NCBI RefSeq assembly: GCF_900155475.1
Contig: NZ_FXAM01000001.1
Location: 2,157,501 to 2,221,500 of the forward strand
Direction of reading: 5' to 3'
Source of the DNA: Methylomagnum ishizawai
Lineage (GTDB): Bacteria > Pseudomonadota > Gammaproteobacteria > Methylococcales > Methylococcaceae
Length of the DNA stretch: 64,000 nucleotides
The notes beneath the pieces are model-generated. The model searched no databases, was not told the DNA's origin, and worked only from the letters and a program-made list of their open reading frames with translations. Both the position numbers and the translations under genes were made by a program. The first letter of the stretch is position 1; each line of letters begins with the position of its first letter. Of this stretch, positions 27,423 to 35,438 are shown piece after piece.

Positions 27423-28079
27423 TCATCGGGGTTGGCCGGGCGGCACGCCCATCCGCGCCAGCAAGCCGCGCCACAGTCCGATCCGTTCGGGGCCGCCGAC
27501 CCGTTCCTTCGCCAGCCACAGGCCCTGGACGTTGAAACTATAGATCGGTTGGAGGTCGGTTCTTTGGGTGGCGGGTTTGATGGCCGGGTCCAGGTTGTCC
27601 AGCACCCAGGGCACGGCACCGGGCGTGGCGGTATAGGTCAGCACCATATGGGCCTGGTCGAGCTTCAGCGCCTTGACGTAGACCAAGCGCAGCCGCTCTT
27701 CCGGCACCCCGAGCGATCTTAGGGTGAAGTATTTGGCGATGGAGAAATCCTCGCAATCGCCGCCGTTGGTGGCGAGCGTCTCGACCGGCGTGGCCCAGTA
27801 ATCGGCCTGGCCCCAGTGTTCGTCGTCGCCCACGAATTCGAGGCGGTTGAAGAAGGCGTTGACCTGGGCGATTTGCTCCGGCTCGGGCTTGCCCTGGTTC
27901 TGGGCGATCAAGCCCAGCCAAGCGTCGACCCGGCCACGGGCTTCCGGGCCGTAGCGTTTCCCGACCTCGGCCAGGAGACCCTGGGCCGTTCCGAGCCAGT
28001 CGGGTGGGGTGGCCGCGAATCCGGCGGTGATCAGCAAAAACAGGCAACCGATAAGCGCGGTGGTTTTGGATGGGGTCAT
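27423..28079 (-). CDS. lapG: LapG-like periplasmic cysteine protease (bacterial transglutaminase-like)
   Basis: A 218-residue protein with a signal peptide (ALIGCLFLLITAGFA). The catalytic triad is C109 (NGGDCEDFSIAKY), H144 (DQAHMVLTY) and D161 (VLDNLDP); D108 and E110 match the calcium ligands next to the cysteine in LapG. The family clips large adhesins between two alanines near their N-terminus and so releases them from the cell. The start at 28079 has a GGAAA site, and an upstream ATG does not. It is followed by lapD; the gene before it encodes a Calx-beta metzincin protein with an SSAAGG stretch after its membrane anchor, a possible substrate. Confidence 0.92.
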   Translation of the reverse strand: MTPSKTTALIGCLFLLITAGFAATPPDWLGTAQGLLAEVGKRYGPEARGRVDAWLGLIAQNQGKPEPEQIAQVNAFFNRLEFVGDDEHWGQADYWATPVETLATNGGDCEDFSIAKYFTLRSLGVPEERLRLVYVKALKLDQAHMVLTYTATPGAVPWVLDNLDPAIKPATQRTDLQPIYSFNVQGLWLAKERVGGPERIGLWRGLLARMGVPPGQPR

Positions 28080-28142
28080 GTATTTCCGGCGCTTAAGGGC
28101 CATGACAATCGAAATACACCGCGCATGGCCCTCAAGCCGGGA

Positions 28143-28209
28143 CCGCCGTCCGCGCCCTGGGCACGGACGGCGGTTCCTACGATAACACCGCGGCCTTGGG
28201 CGGCGGTGT
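28143..28209. terminator. Two hairpins between the Calx-beta protease gene and lapG
   Basis: CCGCCGTCCG/CGGACGGCGG (28143-28173) and ACACCGC/GCGGTGT (28185-28209) are perfect inverted repeats just after the stop of the minus-strand protease gene. Neither has a T-run. They may slow or end the upstream transcript or protect its 3' end. Confidence 0.45.
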
Positions 28210-28215
28210 CCCGCC

Positions 28216-31200
28216 TCAATCGTCGTTGATGATGCTGCCGGTGGCCGTGGCGATTTTCAGGATGTAGGGCGAGGGCGAGGAGAGGTTGCCCAAGATCAAG
28301 CCGAGGGTCTCGGTCGCCTCCCTGACATTATCGCCGATCACCGGGACCAGGATGGTTTGGGTGAGTTGCCCAGGCTGGAAGCTGAGGGTGCCCGAGGTGG
28401 CGGTGTAGTCGGAATCCGCCGTCGCGGTGCCATCCTGGGTGGCGTAATCGACCGTGATGGTTTCGGTCGGGGCTTTGCTCAGGGTGACTTTGAACGGCAG
28501 GGAACTGGTGGTGCCGTCCATGCCTTCCTTGACCGAGCCATTGGCCACGATGAGGGTCGGGTTGATGAAGTTCGCGATGCTGCCCTTGCCCACGGCGGTT
28601 CTGAGGATGTAGGGCGAGGATGGGTTGCCGAGGGCCAGGGTGAAGGTTTCCGCCGCCTCCGCGATATTATCGCCGATCACCTCGACCAGGATCGTCTGGG
28701 TCAGTTGGCCGGCCTCGAAGGTCAGGGTGCCGGATTGCGCGACGTAGTCCTGCCCCGCCACTGCGGTGCCGTCCTGGGTGGCGTAATCGACCGTGATGGC
28801 CTGGGTCGGGGCCTTGCTCAGGGTGATTTTGAACGGCAGGGTGCTGGTGGTGCCGGCGTAGCTTTCGCTGGCCGCGCCGTTGGAGACGCTGACGGTGGGG
28901 TTGATGAAGTTCGCGATGCTGCCCTTGCCCACGGCGGTTCTGAGGATGTAGGGCGAGGATGGGTTGCCGAGGGCCAGGGTGAAGGTTTCCGTCGCCTCCG
29001 CGATATTATCGCCGATCACCTCGACCAGGACCGTCTGGGTCAGTTGGCCGGCTTCGAAGGTCAGGGTGCCGGATTGCGCGACGTAGTCCTGCCCCGCCAC
29101 TGCGGTGCCGTCCTGGGTGGCGTAATCGACCGTGATGGCCTGGGTCGGGGCCTTGCTCAGGGTGATTTTGAACGGCAGGGTGCTGGTGGTGCCGGCGTAG
29201 CTTTCACTGGCCGCGCCGTTGGAGACGCTGATGGTGGGATTGACGAAGTTCGCGATGCTGCCGGTGGCCGTGGCGGGTTTGAGGAGGTAGGGCGAGGATG
29301 GGTTGCCGAGGGCCAGGGTGAAGGTTTCCGTCGCCTCCGCGATATTGTCGCCGATCACCGTGACCAGGACCGTCTGGGTCAGTTGGCCGGCCTCGAAGGT
29401 CAGGGTGCCGGATTGCGCGACGTAGTCCTGCCCCGCCACCGCGGTGCCGTCCTGGGTGGCGTAATCGACCGTGATGGCCTGGGTCGGGGCCTTGCTCAGG
29501 GTGATTTTGAACGGCAGGGTGCTGGTGGTGCCGGCGTAGCTTTCGCTGACCGCGCCGTTGGCGATGCCGAGGGTGGGGTTGACGAAGTTCAGGATGCTGC
29601 CGGTCACGCTGGGAGTCCTGGCCGTATAGGCCGCATAGCTGCCGACCGGGTTGCTGAGCAGCAATTGGAAGGTTTCCGTGGGTTCGACCAGGGCGTCGCC
29701 GAGGATCGCGATTTGCACGGTCTGGGTGGTCTGGTTCGGGGCGAAGGTCAGGGTGCCGGATTGGGCGATATAGTCTTGCCCCGCCGTCGCGGTGCCGTCC
29801 TGGGTGGCGAAATCGACGGTGGTGGGGGCCGTGGAGGGGACGCTCAGGGTGACTTTGAAGGCCATGTAATTGGTGGTGCCGGTCGGTCCTTCGGTCAGCG
29901 ACGCGGCGGTGGCGATGAACGTGCTGGCGACCGCGAAGTTGGTGATGCTGCCGGTGCCGGGGTTGGTCTTGAAGGTATAGCCCGCGCTCGGGTTGCTCAG
30001 CACTAGGCTGAGGGTTTCGGTCGGTTCCTGCACGCTGTCGCCGAGGACTTGGACCCGCACCGTCTGCGTGATCTGTCCGGGGAGGAAGGTCAGGGTGCCG
30101 GACTGGGCGACGTAGTCGGAACCCGCCGTCGCGCTGCCGTCCTGGGTGGTGTAATCGACGGTCACGGTCTGGGTGGCCTTGGCGCTGAGGCTGACCGGGA
30201 ACGACAGGTAGCTGGGGGTCGCCCTGGTTTCCGCGACCTGGGCGTTGCCGACGCTGATCCCGGAGAAGCCCGCCTGGGTGAGGGTCGCGATGGCTTGGTT
30301 GTCCGCGCCGACCGTGAGCTTGGCGGTGCGGGCGACGAAGCCGGGATTCGGTTCGATTTGGTATTCCACCGTGCCGCTGCCCTGGCCGCTGGCACCGCTC
30401 GACACGGTCAGCCAGGGCGAATCGCTGGCGACGGTCCAGGCGCATTGGCTGGGCGCGGCGATGTTCAGGACCGGCCCGGTGCCGCCTTCTGGCTGTACGC
30501 TCGGGTCGGCGGGCGTCACGGAGACCTTGCAACTCGTGGAGACCCGGAAGTTCGCTACGGTGTAGGCGGTGTCGTTGAGGACGCGGGCGTTGTCGGCGTC
30601 GCAGTCGGGATTGCTCGGATTGCCGAACTGGCAGGAAGTGTTGGTGCCTTCCGCCGCGCCCAGCGGCTTGTTGCTGTAGGTCTTGAGCGGGTTGGACCAA
30701 TAGGGCAGGCGGGTGCAATTGAAGCCGCTGTTGGCGCATTCGTTGTTATACGCCATCACGGTGCGCCAACGGCCCTCGGGGTTCACGTAGCCTTTGTTGT
30801 AGGTGTAGGGCGAATTCTTGGAGGTGTCCACGAACCAGTCGTGGGTGGCTCCCATGATGTGGCCGAGTTCATGGCCGAAGGAATAGTAGCCGGTGGCGCA
30901 ATCCTGGCTCACCAGGGCATAGGCGTATTCGCTGAAGCCGGTGGAAACCGAACTCATTTGCCAGGACATCCCGCAATAGGCGGTGTTGGCGACCAGCAGC
31001 ACGGTCGCGTCGGCGTTGTAGGTATCGCGCAGGATGGGGACGTTGTCGAGGTATTGGTCGGTCTTGTTGCTGAGGCGGTAGAGGGTGTTGACCCAATCGA
31101 AACCGGTCTCGTCGTAGACGATTTCTTCGGCGTGGGCTAGCTTGATCCGCTGGTTGATCCCGCTGTTGGCGTAGTTGGTGTTGGTTTCGCTGATGGCCAG

Positions 31201-32136
31201 GTCGATCAGGGCCTGCATGGCCAGGTCGCCGCCGGCCGCCTGTTTCGCCGCCGCGTCATAGACCACCAGCACGTCGATCTGCGAGCCGTCGTCGCTGGGT
31301 GGGGCAGTCTCGTCGGCGGACGGCGCGGCGATGCCCGTCCGCGCCTGGTCCCGCGCCGGCTTGGGCTGGGTTTCTGGCAGGGTGACGGGGAGCGGGTCGC
31401 CTTCGGGGGGCAGGCTGGATTGGTCGATTTCGCGGATGCTGTGTAGTCCGTTGCCGACGTAGCGGATTTGGTAGGCACCGCCCGGATGGACCACGTTGGC
31501 CATCATCACATCGCCCTCGACCACCATGTTCACCGTGCTGAGCTGGATACCGCTCAAGCGGCCCACATAGGCCGTCTTATCCGGCCCAAGTTTGTCCACC
31601 TGCTTGATCTTGGCTTTGAAGGCGGCGTCGTTGAACAGGTTCAGGGGCAGGCTGTCGCCCTGTTTGAGCTGGGCCGCGTTCAGCCCTTGGAGATTGACCC
31701 GGACATGGCGGGTGCGGGTGGCTTCCCTGGGGGAGGCCAGGGCGCTGCGGGCCGTTTTATCGGCCACGTCGCTGAATAATTCCAGCCCAACTTCCCTGCC
31801 GCCCGCCGCCGACGAGGGCAGTTGATTGATCCTGTCGAACACGGCCCGCTGCCAGGGTTCTTCGAGCGCCCAGGAAGCCAGGACGCCGACGAGGGCACCC
31901 GTGGCGGCCCAGTATAAGGGCGCGAACCTGCCCGCCGCGTCCTGGGGCCGCCCACGGCGGTAAGCCAACCAGCACAACAGGAACGCCCCGGCGGAAAGGG
32001 CGGTTATCCCAAGCGCCAACAGCCAATCCGGCAAGGTATATGCCCAGGGGAGGTCCGTGGCCGGAGTCTCGGCTATAGCAGCGCCATGCGTTACGGCCAT
32101 CGCCAGGATAGCCGCGATCCGGGTCAAGATTTTCAT
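28216..32136 (-). CDS. Membrane-anchored metzincin metalloprotease with six Calx-beta repeats
   Basis: A 1306-residue protein. The ATG at 32136 has an AAGGAA site; a TTG two codons upstream is too close to it. It has a signal peptide (to about 22), two membrane helices (36-58 and 74-90) with a basic loop between them, then SSAAGG (108-113). Residues about 270-540 hold a reprolysin-like zinc protease with H422-E-L-G-H426-IMG-ATH432-D, a full metzincin site. After a BACON-like domain (about 540-630) come six Calx-beta domains, each with T-V-D-Y/F-A-T-Q-D-G-T-A-x-A-G-x-D-Y. Repeats 3-5 are nearly identical at the DNA level. Calx-beta domains often bind calcium, which LapG also needs. It lies just upstream of lapG and lapD on the same strand. 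No RTX or type I secretion signal is seen. Confidence 0.88.
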   Translation of the reverse strand: MKILTRIAAILAMAVTHGAAIAETPATDLPWAYTLPDWLLALGITALSAGAFLLCWLAYRRGRPQDAAGRFAPLYWAATGALVGVLASWALEEPWQRAVFDRINQLPSSAAGGREVGLELFSDVADKTARSALASPREATRTRHVRVNLQGLNAAQLKQGDSLPLNLFNDAAFKAKIKQVDKLGPDKTAYVGRLSGIQLSTVNMVVEGDVMMANVVHPGGAYQIRYVGNGLHSIREIDQSSLPPEGDPLPVTLPETQPKPARDQARTGIAAPSADETAPPSDDGSQIDVLVVYDAAAKQAAGGDLAMQALIDLAISETNTNYANSGINQRIKLAHAEEIVYDETGFDWVNTLYRLSNKTDQYLDNVPILRDTYNADATVLLVANTAYCGMSWQMSSVSTGFSEYAYALVSQDCATGYYSFGHELGHIMGATHDWFVDTSKNSPYTYNKGYVNPEGRWRTVMAYNNECANSGFNCTRLPYWSNPLKTYSNKPLGAAEGTNTSCQFGNPSNPDCDADNARVLNDTAYTVANFRVSTSCKVSVTPADPSVQPEGGTGPVLNIAAPSQCAWTVASDSPWLTVSSGASGQGSGTVEYQIEPNPGFVARTAKLTVGADNQAIATLTQAGFSGISVGNAQVAETRATPSYLSFPVSLSAKATQTVTVDYTTQDGSATAGSDYVAQSGTLTFLPGQITQTVRVQVLGDSVQEPTETLSLVLSNPSAGYTFKTNPGTGSITNFAVASTFIATAASLTEGPTGTTNYMAFKVTLSVPSTAPTTVDFATQDGTATAGQDYIAQSGTLTFAPNQTTQTVQIAILGDALVEPTETFQLLLSNPVGSYAAYTARTPSVTGSILNFVNPTLGIANGAVSESYAGTTSTLPFKITLSKAPTQAITVDYATQDGTAVAGQDYVAQSGTLTFEAGQLTQTVLVTVIGDNIAEATETFTLALGNPSSPYLLKPATATGSIANFVNPTISVSNGAASESYAGTTSTLPFKITLSKAPTQAITVDYATQDGTAVAGQDYVAQSGTLTFEAGQLTQTVLVEVIGDNIAEATETFTLALGNPSSPYILRTAVGKGSIANFINPTVSVSNGAASESYAGTTSTLPFKITLSKAPTQAITVDYATQDGTAVAGQDYVAQSGTLTFEAGQLTQTILVEVIGDNIAEAAETFTLALGNPSSPYILRTAVGKGSIANFINPTLIVANGSVKEGMDGTTSSLPFKVTLSKAPTETITVDYATQDGTATADSDYTATSGTLSFQPGQLTQTILVPVIGDNVREATETLGLILGNLSSPSPYILKIATATGSIINDD
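28561..29577. repeat. Three near-identical 339-bp tandem repeats inside the Calx-beta gene
   Basis: The stretch opening GTTGATGAAGTTCGCGATGC recurs at 28561, 28900 and (as ATTGACGAAG…) 29239, exactly 339 bp (113 codons) apart, with very few changes between copies. Each copy is one Calx-beta domain. The near identity suggests recent duplication or gene conversion, and the number of copies may vary between strains. Confidence 0.85.
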
Positions 32137-32423
32137 GGTCAATTCCTTAATAGTTAGAACTGTACTGTTTAGTGTAGCTCATGTTACGCGGTTTCATGGG
32201 TGTGGATATGCCGGGATTTCTTGTATGGTCCGGCGCAGGACTTGGCTCGGGTGCGGGAGATATGCATCATATACGATTGGTGGAATGTTACAAACGGCGA
32301 CGGCGCAAATTTTATGGACATAGCGCGGAAACCAGGGGAGAGCGCCATTTTTTCCGGCGCTGCCGAATGAATCCCGCCGCGCCTTTGATTTTTCCGACGT
32401 GGGCTGGAGAGGCCCCGACCGGG

Positions 32424-32834
32424 TTATCGCAACATCAACAATACCCGGACCGTCCCATCCACATGCGTGGCGTCGATATAGCCGAGCGCGTCCTGGTTTG
32501 CCCTGACGGTCTGCAACATCGCCGCGTCGTCCGGCAATTGGGGTGGGGGGGAGGATTGGCCGGTGAACAACAGCCGCGCCCAATAGGCGTCGATCTGCTC
32601 GATGGGCCGTCCGGTCAGCCTTTGGTAGAACTCGGCCCGTAGCGGCGAGGCTTGGTCGAGGGGCAGGGCGAAGTGCTGGTTGGGGAACAAACGGGTACGG
32701 CCCAGGAAAATATCCCGCGCCTCGCGCTCCGACAGCGCCGCCAAATCGTTCCCCGGATGCGCGATCACCGCCACATCGGCCAAGGCCGGCAACGCGAATC
32801 CTCCTAACAGTAAGGCGAGGAAGGATGTCTTCAT
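32424..32834 (-). CDS. Small PstS-like periplasmic phosphate-binding-type protein
   Basis: A 136-residue protein with a signal peptide (MKTSFLALLLGGFALPALA). The rest (VAVIAHPGNDLAALSEREAR, DIFLGRTRLFPNQHFALPLDQ, AEFYQRLTGRPIEQIDAYWARLLFTG, DALGYID) matches the short PBP-like 'phosphate ABC transporter substrate-binding' proteins that are often encoded next to an outer-membrane protein. It starts within 3 bp of the stop of the porin-like gene upstream, so the two are coupled. No transporter membrane or ATPase subunit is nearby, so uptake of phosphate is not implied. Confidence 0.8.
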   Translation of the reverse strand: MKTSFLALLLGGFALPALADVAVIAHPGNDLAALSEREARDIFLGRTRLFPNQHFALPLDQASPLRAEFYQRLTGRPIEQIDAYWARLLFTGQSSPPPQLPDDAAMLQTVRANQDALGYIDATHVDGTVRVLLMLR

Positions 32835-32836
32835 GG

Positions 32837-34090
32837 CTAGAACACGAAATCCACGCCCACCGACCACACATTGACCTGCGTGGGGATCGGTGGCTCCGGG
32901 TTGGTCCAGTACAGCGCCCCGTCCCGGCCCAGCCAGAAATGGCTCCATTGCGCCTTGAGGGCGATGTTTTCATAGACATCCCAGCGCAGTCCCAGCGAGG
33001 CCGATTGCTGGTCGGCCTGGATGCCGTCGAGCAAGGTGTTGACATAGCTCCGCAAGGTTTCGACCGAGGCCAACGGGATCGCGGTCTTGGGCAGGGTCTT
33101 GTGGTCGTTCAGTGATTCCGCCACGCCATACAGGCCATACACGGTGACATGGCCGAAGCGGCGGCCCAGGCTCAGGTAGCCGCTCACCAGCGAGGGGAAT
33201 TGCTGGATGTTGGAGGAACCGGCATAGCTGGCCTCGGTCTGGATTTGCCACAGGCCGTCGTCGTAGGCCAGCCCGACCGAGCCGTAATGGATTTGCTTGT
33301 GTTCGACCTTGAGCGTCGGGATCAGGCTTTGCGCGCCGGGCCAGAGCAGGTTCACCCAGGGGTCTTCCAGGGTTTGGTACAGGCTGCTTTGGCCCAGGTC
33401 GTTCAGGGTATCGACCTGGGCATAGCCGAGGCGGGCCCGCCAGTCGCCGGATTCGTAGGCGAGGTTGCCGCCGTAGAGGACGGTGCGCAGGCTGGCATCG
33501 CGGGTATGTTGGAGCAGCGACGACATCTGGTTGAGGCTGTAGCCGCCATAGGCCTTGACCGAGAGATAGCCCTCGCCCAAGGCGAAGCGCTGGGTGATAT
33601 CCGCCCCGTTGAAATGGTAGGGCACCAGCAGGGCGTAGAACTCGTGCGGGGGCCGCATCCAGGGGTAGGCGTAGCCCAGGTTGCGGTGGTCCGAGAGCAT
33701 GAAGGCGTCGGCACCGATGCGGCCCGCCCGGATATCCAGGTCGTCGCGGGGCCGCCAACGCAGGAAGGCCCATTCCAGGTTCTGCTCGAAGAAATCGCCG
33801 GCGTGGTTGCGGGCGACCCATTGCACCGTGGCGTGGAAGGCGCGGTTGAAATCCGCGTCCACCTGGAGGCCCAGGCGGGAATCGATATCGACGGTTTCGG
33901 CGTTGCCGTGATAGGTCGCGCCACCGGTTTGGGTGAAATCGCGGCGGAAGCCGATACGGTCGGTATCGGTGCCGATCACGCCGAGGGTGCCGAAGCCCTT
34001 GAAGCTGAAGGCCGGGCCGTCCGCCCAGGCAGGCGCGCCGAGCGCGGCCAGCAGGGCCAGGACGGGCGGGAGGGAAGGGAAGCGATGCAT
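32837..34090 (-). CDS. Outer-membrane beta-barrel (porin-like) protein
   Basis: A 417-residue protein with a signal peptide (PPVLALLAALGAPAWA). It shows alternating aromatic and charged strands (FSFKGFGTLGVIG, LGLQVDADFNRAFHATVQW, LEWAFLRWRP, LDIRAGRIGADAFML), ending in an aromatic C-terminal residue (VGVDFVF), the usual outer-membrane signal. Barrels of this type are found with a short PstS-like protein, which here lies directly downstream and overlaps in operon fashion. Substrate is not known. Confidence 0.85.
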   Translation of the reverse strand: MHRFPSLPPVLALLAALGAPAWADGPAFSFKGFGTLGVIGTDTDRIGFRRDFTQTGGATYHGNAETVDIDSRLGLQVDADFNRAFHATVQWVARNHAGDFFEQNLEWAFLRWRPRDDLDIRAGRIGADAFMLSDHRNLGYAYPWMRPPHEFYALLVPYHFNGADITQRFALGEGYLSVKAYGGYSLNQMSSLLQHTRDASLRTVLYGGNLAYESGDWRARLGYAQVDTLNDLGQSSLYQTLEDPWVNLLWPGAQSLIPTLKVEHKQIHYGSVGLAYDDGLWQIQTEASYAGSSNIQQFPSLVSGYLSLGRRFGHVTVYGLYGVAESLNDHKTLPKTAIPLASVETLRSYVNTLLDGIQADQQSASLGLRWDVYENIALKAQWSHFWLGRDGALYWTNPEPPIPTQVNVWSVGVDFVF

Positions 34091-34238
34091 AGCTGGGCAC
34101 CCCGGTTGCCCACGGGAGCTGGTTTTTTAATGGGCCTCCCGGATTCTGGCGGGGGCGGCCAAGGATAATCGAAGCCGCCGCGCTTGCCGAGAACGCCGGA
34201 CGCTAAAATAGCCGATTTCCACGCCGGGCCGCCGTCAG

Positions 34239-34442
34239 ATGAATCCCACCGAACTCCAGTCCAAACCCGAAGTGATCTGCCGATGCAGCGGCACCACCAC
34301 GGCACAAATCCAGCGCCAGATCGACCGGGGCGTGACCGACCTCGACGCGATTTCCCAGGCCACCGGGGTGTGTTCGGGTTGCGGGGGGTGCGAGGCGGAG
34401 GTGTTGGAGTTCTTGGCGGGGTGTGTGAGCGGGGCGGGGTAG
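34239..34442 (+). CDS. Stand-alone BFD-like [2Fe-2S]-binding protein
   Basis: A 67-residue protein. C14-R-C16 followed by 28 residues and C45-S-G-C48 (then C51) fits the BFD domain (bacterioferritin-associated ferredoxin), where four cysteines hold a [2Fe-2S] cluster; the 'ICRCSGTT…ISQATGVCSGCGGCE' pattern is typical. The full-length family is about 60-70 residues, so this is complete. No bacterioferritin gene is adjacent. It is divergent from the porin-like gene and convergent with the slipin. Confidence 0.88.
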   Translation: MNPTELQSKPEVICRCSGTTTAQIQRQIDRGVTDLDAISQATGVCSGCGGCEAEVLEFLAGCVSGAG

Positions 34443-34521
34443 GGCGGGCGTTTGGCCCGGCCCGATCCAGACGTATGCCCCCGATCCTTAGGCATGGTCG
34501 GGGATCGGCGGCGATTCCGCC

Positions 34522-35274
34522 TCAATCCGCCTTCCGCGCCAGCGCCCCGGCGAATTCCCGCGCCAAATTCACGAAATCCGACGGCAGCAGCACGATGGTG
34601 GTGGTGTTCTGCTCCGCGCCCACCTCGGCGATCATCTGCATCCGCCGCAGTTCCAGGGCGATGGGGTTCTCGGCGATTTGGCGGGCGCCGTCCGAGAGCT
34701 TGAGCGAGGCTTCCTGTTCGGCCTCGGCCTTGATGATCCGCGCCCGCTTCTCGCGCACTGCTTCCGCCTCCCGCGCCATGGCCCGCTGCATGGCCTCGGG
34801 AATCTCCACATCCTTCATCTCCACCATCTCGATCTGGATGCCCCAGGCCTCGGTGGCCCCGTCCACGATGCCCTTGAGCGCCCGGTTGATCGAATCGCGC
34901 GATTTCAACACCTCGTCCAGCACATGCTGGCCGATGATATTGCGTAGGCTGGTGAGGGCGATCTGATGCACGGCGACCGCGTAGTTCTCGACGGCGATGA
35001 CCGCCTTGGCCGGATCGACGATGCGGTACCACAACACCGCGTCCACCTTCACGGTGACGCTGTCCTTGGTGATGGTCTCCTGGCGCTCGACCGTGACCGT
35101 GCGGGTGCGGATATCGATGCGCGTTTGCCATTCGATCAGCGGGACCAGCCAATACAGGCCCGGTCCCTTGATGCACCGGTAGCGTCCCAGCCGGAACACC
35201 ACGCCGCGCACGTATTCGTTGGCGATGCGGAAGCCAGAGAGCAGGATGAGGGCGAAGATGAGGGTGGAGGTCAT
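34522..35274 (-). CDS. Slipin (stomatin-like SPFH protein)
   Basis: A 250-residue protein: a short N-terminal membrane helix (TSTLIFALILLSGF), then the SPFH/Band 7 domain (VVFRLGRYRCIKGPGLYWLVP, TRTVTVERQETITKDSVTVK, VDAVLWYRI, ALTSLRNIIGQHVLDEVL), and a charged coiled-coil (AMAREAEAVREKRARIIKAEAEQEAS). This is the size and form of a slipin, which forms oligomers at membranes. It is usually followed by an NfeD protein but none lies here. It is convergent with the BFD-like gene. Confidence 0.93.
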   Translation of the reverse strand: MTSTLIFALILLSGFRIANEYVRGVVFRLGRYRCIKGPGLYWLVPLIEWQTRIDIRTRTVTVERQETITKDSVTVKVDAVLWYRIVDPAKAVIAVENYAVAVHQIALTSLRNIIGQHVLDEVLKSRDSINRALKGIVDGATEAWGIQIEMVEMKDVEIPEAMQRAMAREAEAVREKRARIIKAEAEQEASLKLSDGARQIAENPIALELRRMQMIAEVGAEQNTTTIVLLPSDFVNLAREFAGALARKAD

Positions 35275-35356
35275 GGCGTGACTCCGGGGGTTGGCGAGGC
35301 TGTCAATTGTAGCCGCCGTCTTGCCCGCCGGATGCGAACCGCCGGGCGTTCCGGGA

Positions 35357-35370
35357 ACGGGAATATCCCG
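35357..35370. repeat. ACGGGAATATCCCG palindromic motif, second copy
   Basis: It differs by one base from 15331-15344 (ACGGGAATGTCCCG). Both copies are intergenic. Confidence 0.4.
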
Positions 35371-35375
35371 CCCGC

Positions 35376-35410
35376 AAAAAAGCCCCGCCCGGTGCGCCGC
35401 CGGACGGGGC
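35376..35410 (-). terminator. Rho-independent terminator of the DUF1501 gene
   Basis: On the minus strand GCCCCGtCCGG…CCGGgCGGGGC forms a strong stem and is followed by TTTTTT (the A-run at 35376-35381). It lies 29 bp past the stop of the DUF1501 gene. Confidence 0.9.
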
Positions 35411-35438
35411 CATACCAGCCGGGTTTACCCGGCGCACT

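Noticed and set aside
28561-29577. Regularly spaced repeats that could suggest CRISPR
   Set aside because: The unit is 339 bp and codes in frame for Calx-beta domains; there are no short repeats with unique spacers.
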